Shown: positions 46,853 to 56,574, counted from the stretch's first letter. The stretch: DNA of 64,000 nt from Colwellia_A sp047621305 (GCA_047621305.1 JBLHNB010000009.1:25271-89270), one strand, 5' to 3'. Numbers and translations: made by a program. The notes: a model not told the origin generated them from the letters alone.

Positions 46853-49705
46853 ATGCCTAAAATGATGGCAGTTAATATCATTATCAATACCTTACCCCGA
46901 TACAAAAAAGCGTTTAATCGCGTTATATGTATGCTCGTCTTACTTATTTATATTGCTTTTTATCATATAAACGCTAAAGCGAATAAAGCGGTTCAAGCAG
47001 ATATCATGAATACATCGCCTATTGTTATGGGCTATTACTCTCAATGGTCAATATACAGTCCTAATATTCATATTCAGGATCTGCAAAGTCACCTGATGAC
47101 ACATTTAGTTTATAAGAGTGCGTATTTATCGGATGATGGTGCTATTAAGTTAGGCGACTCATTTGCAGATATCGAACATTTATATCCAACAGTTAATATA
47201 GAAGAAGAAAGTATATTAGGCAGTTTTGGTCAACTTATCACCTTAAGAAAACAACAGCCTCACTTAAAAAATATCATCAGTATCGGTGGCTGGAAACGTT
47301 CTGAGAACTTTTCATCTTTAAGCTCTACAGTGGCCGGAAGAAAACAAGTTGCACAGTCAGCGATTGAATTTATGGATAAATATAAGTTTGATGGTATAGA
47401 AATTGATTGGCAGTTTCCTATTTATCGATCGATATCGCCCACCAAGGGGCAGGTGCTGAATCAAAAAGAGGATGCTAATAATTTAGGTTTACTGATGGAG
47501 GAAATAAAGACGCAATGCGCATTGTTGTTGAAAAAATGTTGGTTACAGGTGGTTTTAGCGCCATATTCAATTGATGAAATTGAGCAAGCCAATTTGTTAA
47601 ATGACAGTACCAATGCCGTTGTTGTTGATGTCAGTCGAATTTATGGCGAAAAAGAAGTATTAACTGACCATTTATCACCGTTATTTGCGCTATCAGGGAA
47701 ACGCTCTGTTAACCAAGTTATTAATCAATTGAAAAGCACAGGTGTAATAGCGAATAAAATTGTGATGGGCGTACCTGCTTTTGCCGTAGGTTGGGATGGT
47801 GTTCCACATATTAATAATGGCTTAGGGCAATCTTCTAGAAAGAATAGTTGGGGAAGTTGGGACAGTAAACCTCTGGGTGACTCGGGTGTATATAACCAAA
47901 AAAGTTTATCGTTTTTTTTAGCCTCACAAACGTATTCTCTTCATTGGGATGATTATGCGAAAACAAGCTATTTGTATGATCCAAAAAAATTTGGTGGTCA
48001 TTTTATTGCCTTTGAAAGTGCAGAGTCAATTGCTGAAAAAGTAAAGTATGTGGAAGACAATAATTTAGCCGGTATGGCGACAATGCAGTTGCATAATGGT
48101 GACTCAGTACTCAAGTATACCTATTATAACTTTCATTTCTGGCTAGGTACTTTCTATAAAATTAAAGATTTATGGGAAAAAAATAGCAATATACTTATCG
48201 CTATTTTTCAGTTTATTATTATTTTTTCTATCTTTGCTGTCGTTAGCTTTTTAATGATGAATAAACGTTATTCTGCAGTGGCAAAAGATAAACTGCAATT
48301 TGCCTCATTAAAACGTAATTTACAAAACCTCGAATGGCCCTTATTAAATTTACTTGTTATGTCTCCACACCTACAAAAAAGTCACGTGGTCGATAATACA
48401 ACGGCGGAGCAACTATTTAATGTGTCTTCGCAGTTACTGCATCCGATAAGTACCATTTTATCGGAAACAAAATTTAGTGAAATAATGACGCAACAGTCAT
48501 TTAGAACGATCACTTTAAACGAACTATTAAAAACGACAGACACACTTTTATTTATTAATAAACAGAGGCGTATAATATGGCAACGCGCCTTTGACTGTGA
48601 ATTATTTATTGATCCTATTTCACTACAACCGTTTTTTTATAATGTCTGTATGTTGTGTTGTGATAACTCATCAGCTAGGCAGAATATAGCGCTTAGCATG
48701 CTTGATAGTGAGCACGCTTTAGACATCATACTGAGTGCAAGTCAGGAGAATAGAGATAAAAGTTTAAATCATGCGCAGTTAACAATACTTCTTCAACAAG
48801 CCCACTCTCTAGGGCTTTTGATTAAAAAAGTGCCTAGCGAAAAGGTCAGTTTTCTTATTTCTTTTCCGAGCCGAAAATATCTAATAAAGCCTATAAAACA
48901 AATGAATTTCTCTGTTAATCCTCCAACAGATGAAGCTATTACTGATGATGTTGTCAATAATAAAGCAGCGTCAAAGACAGCTTTATTAGGTATTGAACAA
49001 GGGAAACATCGAAGGGCGGTAACTGATATAAAAAATAAGCAGCATGAAAATGATTTAATTAATAATATTGAGTTATTTAATTTATCATCAATGCCGAGTA
49101 AAGATATTTATAAGGGCTTAGAGCAGGCATGCTCATTTTTTATCAATTATTTACAACAAGATTCAAAAGTAACTATTTACCAAAATGAACAATTACTTGC
49201 TGAACTAGGTAATGACGCTTTGAGCCAAGGGCATGAAAAAATCATTAATGCGAATGAATTTATTATTGAGATTGTCACAGATAAGGAACTTAATAGCGAA
49301 GAAGAACAACTGATTCAAGTCTTAATTTATCAAACGCAAATGATTCAAAAAGCTATTAAATCCCTCATTAAAGAACCCACAATATTAGCGGAATTATACG
49401 AATTAACGCGCTATAAAGACCAAATTAACTACTTGAAAGCTGAGTCTGGTTATACTGGTATTTATTTACAATCTAAAAAAGATCCGCGCTATATTTCTAT
49501 GCGCTTAAGAACAATAAAGTTGTATTTTGATGATAGTTCATTGATACAAATACATCGTTCATATCTAGTAAATGCTAAAAAAGTAAGTCGTATAGAATCA
49601 GTTTCAAAATTAAAATATAGTATGGTTGTTGGTTCAGAAAAGTTGCCAATTAGTCGAACCTACATCACCTCTTTGAAAGAAAATTATCCCCACTGGTTTA
49701 AATAA
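46853..49705 (+). CDS. Transmembrane GH18 (pseudo-chitinase) - LytTR regulator
   Basis: 950 residues from the ATG at 46853 (a TTG three codons earlier is possible; neither has a strong ribosome-binding sequence). Order: N-terminal TM or signal (~24-42); periplasmic GH18 TIM barrel (~57-430) with MGYYSQW, ISIGGW and GVPAFAVGWDG; TM helix (~446-470); a cytoplasmic region (~480-690) faintly like a degenerate kinase-type dimer/ATPase unit; a ~100-residue linker domain; LytTR DNA-binding domain (~856-950: QIHRSYLVNAKKV, LPISRTYI). The GH18 motif DxxDxDxE reads D180-G-I-E183-I-D185-W-Q187: the catalytic acid Glu is Gln, so hydrolysis is unlikely. The late-barrel Trp motif is also altered. Best read as a chitin-oligosaccharide sensor acting directly on DNA. 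Confidence 0.85.
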   Translation: MPKMMAVNIIINTLPRYKKAFNRVICMLVLLIYIAFYHINAKANKAVQADIMNTSPIVMGYYSQWSIYSPNIHIQDLQSHLMTHLVYKSAYLSDDGAIKLGDSFADIEHLYPTVNIEEESILGSFGQLITLRKQQPHLKNIISIGGWKRSENFSSLSSTVAGRKQVAQSAIEFMDKYKFDGIEIDWQFPIYRSISPTKGQVLNQKEDANNLGLLMEEIKTQCALLLKKCWLQVVLAPYSIDEIEQANLLNDSTNAVVVDVSRIYGEKEVLTDHLSPLFALSGKRSVNQVINQLKSTGVIANKIVMGVPAFAVGWDGVPHINNGLGQSSRKNSWGSWDSKPLGDSGVYNQKSLSFFLASQTYSLHWDDYAKTSYLYDPKKFGGHFIAFESAESIAEKVKYVEDNNLAGMATMQLHNGDSVLKYTYYNFHFWLGTFYKIKDLWEKNSNILIAIFQFIIIFSIFAVVSFLMMNKRYSAVAKDKLQFASLKRNLQNLEWPLLNLLVMSPHLQKSHVVDNTTAEQLFNVSSQLLHPISTILSETKFSEIMTQQSFRTITLNELLKTTDTLLFINKQRRIIWQRAFDCELFIDPISLQPFFYNVCMLCCDNSSARQNIALSMLDSEHALDIILSASQENRDKSLNHAQLTILLQQAHSLGLLIKKVPSEKVSFLISFPSRKYLIKPIKQMNFSVNPPTDEAITDDVVNNKAASKTALLGIEQGKHRRAVTDIKNKQHENDLINNIELFNLSSMPSKDIYKGLEQACSFFINYLQQDSKVTIYQNEQLLAELGNDALSQGHEKIINANEFIIEIVTDKELNSEEEQLIQVLIYQTQMIQKAIKSLIKEPTILAELYELTRYKDQINYLKAESGYTGIYLQSKKDPRYISMRLRTIKLYFDDSSLIQIHRSYLVNAKKVSRIESVSKLKYSMVVGSEKLPISRTYITSLKENYPHWFK

Positions 49706-50206
49706 TTATTAGCTGATTTCGCTAGTGATAATTACTAATAATCACATTTTTATCGCTAGATTTTAGTCGTCATTTGCTCTTTTTAAATGTAAGCTTATTG
49801 TAAAATATACCTATGATTTTTTCCATTCGTGAAATAAATAAATAAATAAAATATAATTAAGTCAATTAAATCAAATTGATGGCTAATTGTTTTTTGTATT
49901 TCATGATGTTAATCTATTGTTCTATATCAGATCTCCCATTCTCTTGATAAGGTGGATATATGAATATAGAAAATATTTGGTCAATATTTTTATTTAACAG
50001 CATTATCAACACACAGTGAATTTTTAACGATAGATACTCTTTGATTTATTGTTAGTGATAAAATTTTCCTTTTGAAAATTTGACAGCGTTGTCATTACTC
50101 ACTGTTGCTTTAATAACTGATTTTACAATATTCAAATCTATGCGGACCAACATATAAAAATGACAATTATTCATAAAAATAATGATCACAATTAGGGGTT
50201 AATATA
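49706..50206. other. 501-bp regulatory gap before the TonB receptor
   Basis: No gene. Contains the NagR-type operator at 50081-50094 and a long AT-rich leader. LytTR-type imperfect direct repeats were looked for by eye and none is convincing. Confidence 0.45.
50081..50094. promoter_or_regulatory. NagR-type operator upstream of the TonB receptor
   Basis: TGACAGCGTTGTCA followed by TT fits the LacI-family NagR consensus TGACARCGYTGTCA reported for Shewanella GlcNAc genes (from memory). It lies 113 bp before the receptor ATG and overlaps a perfect -35-like TTGACA (50080-50085); no good -10 follows at normal spacing. Suggests control by GlcNAc metabolites. Confidence 0.6.
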
Positions 50207-53200
50207 ATGTCGATGAAGTTTAAAAAGAATATGCTTTCAATAGCTGTGTGCAGTACATTTTCTTTTGCTAGTGTAGGGGGCGTATTTGCAGAAGAAGTTA
50301 ATGATAAAAATCTCGCTGAAAATATAGAAGAAGTTGAAGTTATTGAAATTCGCGGTATGCGCCAAAGCATTCTCAGTGCGCAGACGTTGAAAAGAGAAGG
50401 CGACACGGTAAAAGATGTAATTACAGCGTCAGATATTGGCGCATTACCTGATAAATCAGTTACTGAAGCACTTCAACGAGTACCGGGTGTAACTATTGAG
50501 CGTTTCGCTGCATCGGATGACCCAAAACATTTTGCTGATGAAGGTACTAATGTATTGGTGCGTGGTTTAGATCGTGTGCGCAGCGAAATTAATGGTCGTG
50601 ACTCATTCAGCGCGAATCCAAATGGTGGATTAAGTTATGCGGATTTCCCTGCTGAATTATTAGGTGCCGTAGAGGTTTTTAAAAACCAGACTGCTGATCT
50701 CATTTCTGGTGGTATCGCAGGTACAGTGAATTTAGTTACTCGCAAGGCTTTTGATTCTGACAAACAGATACTTGCGGTTAGTGCACAAGCAAATAACGCT
50801 GATTATCGCAAAGAAACTACGCCGTCATTCAGTGCGCTTTTCTCTGACTCTTGGGAAACAGATAAAGCGGGAAAATTCGGTTTATTAATTGCAGCCTCTA
50901 AGTCTGAGTTTAAAACGCTTGGCGATGGCTTTACCTTAGGAAATGTCCATAGCCGTGGTCATAATCCTGCGTTTACCTCATACGATGAATGGGGTACACC
51001 GATTTCAGGCCTTTTCGAAGGCGGATTTTCACATCCATGTGTTCCTGGTGATACCGGTTGGCGTGCTTGTAATGAGACCGATCACCCAGGTGCGGTTAGA
51101 TTTACAGCTGACGACGCATCAGATTTTGCTGATACTCAACCGTTTGAAGGCACTGCACTTGATGGTCAACCTGATGATGGTAATGCTTGGTATGCGCCAT
51201 CGGGCTATGGATTGTCGTCGGCAGAAAATGATCGTGATCGCCAAGGTATCACTGCATCTTTACAATGGCAGAGTAGTGATGAAAAGATCACTGCAACGTT
51301 AGAACACATCAATTCCGAATCGTCTTTAGTTTGGCGAGAGCGTGTAATGACCACTACTGACCAGGGTTTTAAATCGTATGTGCCTAATGGACTTCAGTTC
51401 GCTGAAAGTACGGAAAACTACCCTCGAACATTTGATGACAATGGCTATCTAACGTCAGGTGTAGGGATCGGAACCGAAGCCGAGCTACCACTTCAGTTTC
51501 GTAGCCGTTATAACGCCAACGAAAGTACGGTTGAAGATACCTCATTAAATATAATCTTTAAGCCGACCGACCTGCTAACGGTTGCTGTAGATTATCAGCA
51601 TGTAAGCGCTGAAAAAATTGTTCACAACAACAATATTACCTCTCGAATTAATGGTAATCAGGCTGGAGAATATGCACCATTCTTCTTGGATTTACGAGGT
51701 GATACCCCATCAATCGAGTTTTTGAATGCAAATACTTCCAATCCTGCAGACGTTGCTGGTCCTATGCTCAATGCTGAAACTGGTGCTCTAGATTATACTC
51801 AACCAATTTTACGAATATCTAACGGTATGCAGCAAGAAGAGCATAACGAAGCAAACTCTGATTCTTTTAAGTTAGATGTGGAGTACAAACTAGATGGTAC
51901 TTTTACTGCAATTAAAACAGGGCTTTATTATTCTGAAAAAGAGTTAACGGTACGTGACACTAATTATGAAGGTTGGCAGGCATTAGGTACCCCATGGAAC
52001 GCAGAAGGCTCCTACAACGCTTCACCACAAATTGTTCCTGATTTATACGAGCGCGTTAGCTTTGCAGATCACTACAATGGGGAGACAGTTAATGGGGCTA
52101 ACAACAGCTTTTTGTTCCCTCGTATGGATCTAGCTGAAAATTTCGCGAAAACGCTACGTGATGGTTGTGGCACATGGAGCGCACAGGGTAATGCAATGGA
52201 TGGCAGCGGCGGTTGTGCGTTAGCATATGAAGACTTAGATGATCGTGTTTTTAGTCATTTTGCCCCTCGCCATATAACGTCAAGTAAAACAGAACGTACT
52301 GAATTTTATGTTCGTGGCGACTTTGACTTTGAGCTTGAACAGCTTGATATGATACTTAAAGGTAACATAGGTTTACGCTATGTTAATTATCAGCTGCAAT
52401 CTACTGGCGGTATCAATTTACCTTCGCAGTCTAAACGTGGCACCGATGCAACAAAATCACTTAATACGGTAATGTTGGATAAATACCCTGGTATTTATCA
52501 GTTGGCGAATGGTGGTACTATCTCTAGCACAGTAGAGGGTACAGATTATACGACCGTGCTACCGAGTTTAAACCTTAGCTTAAGTGTTACTGATGACGTG
52601 ATAGTCAGATTCGGTGCTTCTAAAGGACTTTATTATCCAAGTCTTGTTGATTCTGCTAACAAAATGACGGTGAGTTTGGATTACACGGAGATTTTACAAG
52701 ATCCCTCAGCAGCAAAAGATGATTCTGCTGAAAACCCAGCTGACTGGGTTAACCCAACGGTCGCTCTACAAAATGTTGAAATTAGTGCTAATGCACGTAA
52801 CGCTTTCTTAGAGCCTGAAGAATCTATCAACCTCGATTTGACCGCAGAATGGTACTTTGCTGATGCAGGTTCATTGACGTTTGGCTTGTTCCACAAAAAG
52901 CTGTCTAACATTATTCGCAATAAACAGTTTTCGACAGAGGTTGAAGTAGAGGGCACTAACCATCCAGTGTCAGCTTATGGTCCAGCTAATACTGGCTCCG
53001 GCACCATTCGTGGTGCTGAGTTGTCGTACACCCAGTTTTACGACATGTTACCGGGATTATGGAGTGGTTTAGGATTGCAGTTTAACTATACCTACATTGA
53101 TCAAGACGGTTTGGAAGATCCAAATACTGCACCAACAGAGGGAATTAGATTTAATGGTAAAAATGAAGTTATTACCGATAATCGCAATAGTTTCCGTGCA

Positions 53201-53551
53201 TTTAGTAACTTGCCGTTAGAGGGATACTCTGACCAGAACTTTAACATTGTCGGCATGTATGAGAAGAACGATATTTCCTTCCGCCTAGCCTACACCTGGC
53301 GTTCAGATTATTTATTAACTTTACGTGAGTCTGAAGAGTTTGCTCCGGCCTACTCAAAAGCTCAGGGTATGATGGATGCTAGCCTATTTTACAGCATTAC
53401 CGAAAACGTTAAAGTGGGTTTAACAGCAAGTAATTTACTTGATGCGGCTACGCAAACGCAGTACCAACAAAACCAAACAGGGACAAGAACCAATGCAAAT
53501 ACTTTCACGACAGACCGTCGTTATGCATTGATCGTTCGCGCTGTTTTCTAA
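50207..53551 (+). CDS. TonB-dependent receptor (glycan/oligosaccharide type)
   Basis: 1114 residues. Signal peptide to about residue 28 (VGGVFAEE), a TonB-box region (EEVEVIEIRGMRQS), plug domain (~55-190: ALPDKSVTEALQRVPGVTIER, NVLVRGLDRVRSEINGRD, GIAGTVNLVTRKAFD) and a 22-strand-type barrel ending in Phe (YALIVRAVF). The long form with 'IRGMRQSILSAQ' is typical of alteromonad and xanthomonad carbohydrate receptors with tryptophan-halogenase neighbours. The NagR-type site upstream points to GlcNAc or chitin oligomers. A terminator follows at 53580. Confidence 0.92.
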   Translation: MSMKFKKNMLSIAVCSTFSFASVGGVFAEEVNDKNLAENIEEVEVIEIRGMRQSILSAQTLKREGDTVKDVITASDIGALPDKSVTEALQRVPGVTIERFAASDDPKHFADEGTNVLVRGLDRVRSEINGRDSFSANPNGGLSYADFPAELLGAVEVFKNQTADLISGGIAGTVNLVTRKAFDSDKQILAVSAQANNADYRKETTPSFSALFSDSWETDKAGKFGLLIAASKSEFKTLGDGFTLGNVHSRGHNPAFTSYDEWGTPISGLFEGGFSHPCVPGDTGWRACNETDHPGAVRFTADDASDFADTQPFEGTALDGQPDDGNAWYAPSGYGLSSAENDRDRQGITASLQWQSSDEKITATLEHINSESSLVWRERVMTTTDQGFKSYVPNGLQFAESTENYPRTFDDNGYLTSGVGIGTEAELPLQFRSRYNANESTVEDTSLNIIFKPTDLLTVAVDYQHVSAEKIVHNNNITSRINGNQAGEYAPFFLDLRGDTPSIEFLNANTSNPADVAGPMLNAETGALDYTQPILRISNGMQQEEHNEANSDSFKLDVEYKLDGTFTAIKTGLYYSEKELTVRDTNYEGWQALGTPWNAEGSYNASPQIVPDLYERVSFADHYNGETVNGANNSFLFPRMDLAENFAKTLRDGCGTWSAQGNAMDGSGGCALAYEDLDDRVFSHFAPRHITSSKTERTEFYVRGDFDFELEQLDMILKGNIGLRYVNYQLQSTGGINLPSQSKRGTDATKSLNTVMLDKYPGIYQLANGGTISSTVEGTDYTTVLPSLNLSLSVTDDVIVRFGASKGLYYPSLVDSANKMTVSLDYTEILQDPSAAKDDSAENPADWVNPTVALQNVEISANARNAFLEPEESINLDLTAEWYFADAGSLTFGLFHKKLSNIIRNKQFSTEVEVEGTNHPVSAYGPANTGSGTIRGAELSYTQFYDMLPGLWSGLGLQFNYTYIDQDGLEDPNTAPTEGIRFNGKNEVITDNRNSFRAFSNLPLEGYSDQNFNIVGMYEKNDISFRLAYTWRSDYLLTLRESEEFAPAYSKAQGMMDASLFYSITENVKVGLTASNLLDAATQTQYQQNQTGTRTNANTFTTDRRYALIVRAVF

Positions 53552-53579
53552 TAACAAATAATGCGATTAGATGTAAACT

Positions 53580-53609
53580 AAACTACGTAGTAGCGATACT
53601 GCGTAGTTT
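53580..53609 (+). terminator. Intrinsic terminator after the TonB receptor
   Basis: Arms AAACTACGTAGTA and TACTGCGTAGTTT (one T-G wobble) with loop GCGA, followed by ATTTCTTT. May partly separate receptor transcription from the halogenase gene 87 bp further on. Confidence 0.75.
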
Positions 53610-53696
53610 ATTTCTTTATGACTTATAAAATTAACGCTCAGGCTGACAGCTTGGGATGGTTATTCATTTAACTTTTGATCTAACTAGGGTTTCCCT

Positions 53697-55223
53697 ATGC
53701 AAAACACCTTGAAATCAATCTGTATTGTCGGTGGTGGAACGTCTGGCTGGATGGCAGCGACTTTACTTTCATCTTCCCTAAGGGGAAGTAACATTAAGAT
53801 TGTTGTGGTTGAATCACCCGATATTGACACCATTGGTGTCGGTGAATCTACCGTACCGTCAATAATGGATTTTGTGAAAGCGTGCCAGATTGATCTCAAA
53901 GAATTTATACAAGCAACCTCCGCCACCTTTAAATTAGGTATTCGATTCGACGATTGGCTAACCCCCGGAGAAAGTTACTTTCATCCCTTTGGTAGAGTTG
54001 GCAAAGAACTCAGTGGTTTTGATTTTTATCAGGTTTGGTTAAAGTCTCTTGCTGATGGGCAGACAACACGTTGGCTTGACCATTCGCCAAGCGCTATTAT
54101 GGCCGAACAGGAACGTTTTATGTTACGCCCGCAACAGTCTCAAGACTGGGTGTTATCGAGTTATGCTCATGCTCTTCACTTAGACGCGGTTAAAGTGGGG
54201 CGTTATTTACGAGACCTCTGTCATAAACGTGGGGTAACCAGAATAGAAGCGACAGTAAAAAAAGTTAATCTTGATAAAAATGACTATATTAGCAATCTTG
54301 AATTAGACAATGACACAAGGCTTTACAGTGATTTTTTTATCGACTGTACTGGTTTCACGGGGCTGTTAATCGATAAAACCTTGCAGGTGGGCTTTGAAGA
54401 TTGGTCACATTATTTACCCTGTAATCGCGCCGTTACTGTGCAAACTGAGCAGGTAAGTGAGCCCGTACCTTATACCATAGCAACAGCTCAATCAGCAGGT
54501 TGGTCTTGGAAAATCCCCTTGCAACACAGAACAGGCAATGGCTATGTCTTTTCTAGTCAATTTTGTAGTGACGATAAAGCGGTAGATACTTTGCTAAAGA
54601 GTGTTAGTGGCAAAATGCTTAATGAACCCAGAATTATTGCGTTTGTTACTGGAAAACGGAAAAAAATTTGGCACAAGAACTGTTTGGCGTTAGGGCTTGC
54701 TGGCGGATTTTTAGAACCCTTAGAATCAACCGCTATTCATTTAGTGTATAAAACCTTAGTGCGTTTCATCGAAAACTTCCCTGATAATGATTTTGATCCG
54801 GATACTGAACAAACATTTAATCAAAAAATCAATGCCGACTACAAAGAAATTCGAGACTTTATTATTTTACATTATTGCACTTCAAGTCGTGATGATACTG
54901 ATTTTTGGCGCTGGTGCCAAAATATGCCAGTACCTGAATCATTGGAAGAAAAAATACGATTATTTAGGAGTCGAGGGCAATTAGAACATCCTCAAGGGCA
55001 ATTTTTTAGCAGCGAAAGCTGGTACTCAATTTTAGAAGGGATGAAAATACGGCCACAAAAATATCATCCTCTGCTCGATGTCTTTCATAGTCAAAGTTTA
55101 ACAAATACATTTAGTCAATATATAGCCAGTACATTAAATGCAGAGGTTAAAAATATCCGTGCCACTGTGTTGAAAATGCCAAACCACCATGAGTATATTC
55201 AAGCTCATTGTCAGGCGCGTTAG
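53697..55223 (+). CDS. Tryptophan 7-halogenase family protein 1
   Basis: 508 residues, flavin-dependent halogenase fold. FAD motif GGGTSGWMAA at the N-terminus, the halogenase WxWxIP motif as WSWKIP, catalytic Lys at residue 79 (ATFK79LGIRFDDW, same number as in PrnA), and GGFLEPLESTAIHL carrying the second catalytic acid. Members beside TonB receptors are common in marine glycan loci; their substrate is unproven and may not be tryptophan. First of a halogenase-cupin-cupin-halogenase set. Confidence 0.88.
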   Translation: MQNTLKSICIVGGGTSGWMAATLLSSSLRGSNIKIVVVESPDIDTIGVGESTVPSIMDFVKACQIDLKEFIQATSATFKLGIRFDDWLTPGESYFHPFGRVGKELSGFDFYQVWLKSLADGQTTRWLDHSPSAIMAEQERFMLRPQQSQDWVLSSYAHALHLDAVKVGRYLRDLCHKRGVTRIEATVKKVNLDKNDYISNLELDNDTRLYSDFFIDCTGFTGLLIDKTLQVGFEDWSHYLPCNRAVTVQTEQVSEPVPYTIATAQSAGWSWKIPLQHRTGNGYVFSSQFCSDDKAVDTLLKSVSGKMLNEPRIIAFVTGKRKKIWHKNCLALGLAGGFLEPLESTAIHLVYKTLVRFIENFPDNDFDPDTEQTFNQKINADYKEIRDFIILHYCTSSRDDTDFWRWCQNMPVPESLEEKIRLFRSRGQLEHPQGQFFSSESWYSILEGMKIRPQKYHPLLDVFHSQSLTNTFSQYIASTLNAEVKNIRATVLKMPNHHEYIQAHCQAR

Positions 55224-55330
55224 TTACTAATAAAGTGTTACTAATAAAGAGCTGCTAATAATTCATACAAATTGTGCGGTTCACATAATGTTGACTTCAG
55301 GCAACAAGGGTTGCCTATAAACACGGTTTT

Positions 55331-55490
55331 ATACCAATTGAATTAAAGTAGTGATCTATTTTAAGCGATAGTAAATGTTCAAGAGCAAGGCGCTTGAGTG
55401 AGTAATAGCGTGCTATTGGGATTGAAAGCAACGCAGATATTGGATATTTAGACCGTCTTAGAATGATCGATTCATTATTTTAATTGGTAT
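55331..55490 (-). repeat. Dispersed palindromic repeat, copy H
   Basis: 160 bp with clean termini ATACCAATTGAATTAAAG and TTTTAATTGGTAT and core ATAGCGTGCTATTGGGATTG. It interrupts the halogenase-cupin operon in a 292-bp gap, leaving the cupin genes with a possible separate promoter. Nothing else is seen in the gap. Confidence 0.8.
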
Positions 55491-55515
55491 TACACAAAGG
55501 TGAACAAACAACACC

Positions 55516-56544
55516 ATGATGCTATACAAAACCATTCCAGAATATTCAACAATGAGCGCTCAACAGTTCTTTGAACAGATAGCGCCAGCGCAAAAGCCCG
55601 TAGTGATACGTGGCTTTGCTAAAAACTGGCCGTTAGTCGCGGCGGCTAAAAAAACGCCAAATAATTTTGTTAATTACCTCGGTCAGTTTTATACAGGTAA
55701 AAAAACCAAAATGGTTGTTGCCCCACCTTCTGCCAACAAGCGTTTCTATTACAACGATGACATGACCGATGTTAATTACCTCAGTGGGGAGGAACGGGTC
55801 GATTTATTTTTAGGTCGGCTTTTAGAGCTGATCGATAGAGATGTTTATCCTGCTATTTCCATGCAAAATACAGTCATCAATGATATTTTCCCCGGTTTGG
55901 TTAATGAAAATGGTTCCGATTTTTTTCCCGAAATAGAACCACGCTTATGGATTGGCAATGAGGGCATTGTGAGTGCGCATTATGATGGCGCTGATAATGT
56001 TGCCTGTGTTGTGGCTGGACGTCGACGCTTTATACTTTTTCCGCCTGAACAAACGTGTCATTTATATCCAGGTTCACTCAATTTTACACCCGCAGGTGCC
56101 CCTACGAGCTTAGTGGATATTAACAAACCTGATTTTGAACGTTATCCATTGTTCAAACACGCACTAGCCGAAGCTTATAGCGTAGAGCTAGCGCCCGGTG
56201 ATGCCATTTTTATTCCAATGCTATGGTGGCACCATGTTGAATCCTTGGAGAAAGTGAATGCACTAATGAATTACTGGTGGAATGGCTCTTCAGCGCCAAA
56301 CGCAGTGTCGCCTAGTCCCATTGATAGTTTGAACTTAGCGTTGCTAGCGATGCGAGATTTAACCCAAAAACAACGTGAAGCTTGGCGATGGATGTTCGAT
56401 CACTACGTATTTCATCAAGACCCTGATCCAAAATCACATCCAAGCTCTTACATACCAGTACATCAGCAGCATATACTCGGCAACCTATCAGCTGAAGATG
56501 TTAGAAAGATAAAAAATTATTTCATTACCAAGCTACAAAAATAA
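55516..56544 (+). CDS. Cupin-like (JmjC-type) domain protein 1
   Basis: 342 residues, resembling FIH/JmjC 2-oxoglutarate-Fe(II) oxygenases (Cupin_8). N-terminal PVVIRGFAKNWPLVAAAK, iron ligands H155-Y-D157 in SAHYDGADNVACVVAGRRRFILF and the second His in PMLWWH239H240VESL; NYWWN follows. Such proteins accompany TonB receptors and tryptophan halogenases in this order of bacteria but have no proven role. Followed 30 bp on by a paralogue. Confidence 0.85.
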   Translation: MMLYKTIPEYSTMSAQQFFEQIAPAQKPVVIRGFAKNWPLVAAAKKTPNNFVNYLGQFYTGKKTKMVVAPPSANKRFYYNDDMTDVNYLSGEERVDLFLGRLLELIDRDVYPAISMQNTVINDIFPGLVNENGSDFFPEIEPRLWIGNEGIVSAHYDGADNVACVVAGRRRFILFPPEQTCHLYPGSLNFTPAGAPTSLVDINKPDFERYPLFKHALAEAYSVELAPGDAIFIPMLWWHHVESLEKVNALMNYWWNGSSAPNAVSPSPIDSLNLALLAMRDLTQKQREAWRWMFDHYVFHQDPDPKSHPSSYIPVHQQHILGNLSAEDVRKIKNYFITKLQK

Positions 56545-56574
56545 ATATAAAAAAATAAGCGAGTGTTCAATTCA

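Noticed and set aside
50927..51310. Open frames in other phases inside the TonB receptor and other large genes
   Set aside because: They are covered by well-supported genes, have no ribosome-binding sequence and show no protein-like composition.
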